Shown in pieces: positions 6,106 to 6,551 of a stretch of 6,551 nt of DNA. Position 1 is the first letter of the stretch; every line of letters begins with the position of its first letter. A program made the translations under genes and the position numbers. The stretch covers positions 1 through 6,551 of the forward strand of contig JAATVN010000115.1 in assembly GCA_014523595.1 (NCBI GenBank), given 5' to 3'. The notes beneath the pieces were generated by a model. It saw only the letters and a list, made by a program, of their open reading frames with translations, did no database searches and had not been told where the DNA came from. The DNA is from Nitrososphaerales archaeon TH5888 (GTDB lineage: Archaea; Thermoproteota; Nitrososphaeria; Nitrososphaerales; Nitrososphaeraceae).

Positions 6106-6551
6106 TTACTTAATTCCTATTACATCTCCGAATTCTTTTCTGGCAGCAGACCCCAAAACTTGTGCAGATTTTTCTGGCGAAACATGATTAACATAAACAC
6201 CAAATCCTCTCTCTAGACCCGACCAGTTATGGAGTTGCGGGTAAACTTCAATATGCCAATGAATCTGCCGGCTATTTTTCTTTTCTGGCGATAAATGAAA
6301 TATCAGATTAAAAGAAGGTTTTTGCAATACCTTGTCCATTCCTCCCAGAGTGGATCTCAGGATAAGCGCAAGATCCGTGAACTCTTTCTGTGAAATCTTT
6401 GAAAACGATGTTGTATGTCGTTTTGGGTAAATCCAAAATTCATAAGGATAGGTTGAAGCCCAAGGCGAAATAGCGATATAGCTTTCGGTGTCTAGAATTT
6501 GTCTTGGACCACCGCTCTCTGTAGAAATTATGTTGCATGCAGGACAATTTC
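6106..6551 (-). CDS. galT: Galactose-1-phosphate uridylyltransferase, C-terminal half (cut by window edge)
   Basis: Read from the right edge, the frame is open for 147 codons to a TAA, with no start inside the window that suits the protein, so the N-terminal half lies beyond 6551. GalT (HIT superfamily) exchanges UMP between UDP-glucose and galactose 1-phosphate in the cytosol. The visible part is the second HIT-like domain: CPAC at fragment residues 2-5 (probable metal site), SPWAS then YPYEFWIYPKRH about 30-48 residues in, GGMDKVL, and IHWHIEVYPQL, with the H-W-H-I-E that in this family supplies metal ligands. The tail ERGFGVYVNHVSPEKSAQVL is typical of prokaryotic GalT of the Thermotoga/archaeal sort. 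The nucleophilic HPH motif of the first half is not in the window. It is the first minus-strand gene seen, 33 bases before the membrane-protein gene, and is likely co-transcribed with it. Alternative: another HIT-type nucleotidylyltransferase such as an ADP-forming relative. Confidence 0.88.
   Translation of the reverse strand, partial: NCPACNIISTESGGPRQILDTESYIAISPWASTYPYEFWIYPKRHTTSFSKISQKEFTDLALILRSTLGGMDKVLQKPSFNLIFHLSPEKKNSRQIHWHIEVYPQLHNWSGLERGFGVYVNHVSPEKSAQVLGSAARKEFGDVIGIK

Noticed and set aside
6106..6339. A complete 77-residue protein starting at ATG 6339
   Set aside because: The frame continues without a stop to the window edge, and the upstream part carries GalT motifs (CPAC, PYEFWIYPKRH), so the ATG is internal to galT.

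Overview
The window reads as part of an archaeal chromosome, most likely an ammonia-oxidising member of Nitrososphaeria (Thaumarchaeota) with an AT-rich genome such as the Nitrososphaera/Nitrosocosmicus branch. The grounds are a ThiD-ThiN fusion of archaeal type, AT-rich TATA-like boxes about 26 bases before start codons that lack Shine-Dalgarno sites (leaderless transcripts), use of TTG starts, and an archaeal-style GalT. The genus is inference. No rRNA, tRNA, CRISPR array, transposon or phage gene was seen. Every stretch without a gene is shorter than 100 bases.

Layout, plus strand: a small Cys-rich hypothetical protein (90-485, possible zinc knuckle); a 61-residue hypothetical protein with a TTG start (554-739); thiDN (802-2157), which joins HMP/HMP-P kinase to ThiN-type thiamine phosphate synthase; then a two-gene unit of a sugar-1-phosphate nucleotidyltransferase (2198-2905) and, 3 bases later, a GlmU-like protein of the type first known from Bacteroidetes (2909-4156), with an NTP_transf_4-like N-terminus and a left-handed beta-helix acyltransferase-like C-terminus.

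Layout, minus strand, converging on the above with only 3 bases between the stop codons: the C-terminal half of galT (6551-6106, cut by the window edge), a four-helix membrane protein of unknown function (6072-5623), and a divergent UDP-GlcNAc 2-epimerase homologue (5626-4160). The last two overlap as TTGA, so they are probably translationally coupled.

Taken together, four genes make or convert nucleotide sugars: the two nucleotidyltransferase-type genes, the epimerase and GalT. They could supply activated GlcNAc/ManNAc-like and hexose donors for surface polysaccharide or S-layer protein glycosylation. No glycosyltransferase lies in the window, so the final product is unknown. Thiamine synthesis by thiDN looks like an independent neighbour. 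Nothing here demonstrates a wholly new system. The points most worth a second look are the GlmU-like protein next to a stand-alone nucleotidyltransferase, the epimerase with its N-terminal extension and insertion, and the unknown membrane protein coupled to it.
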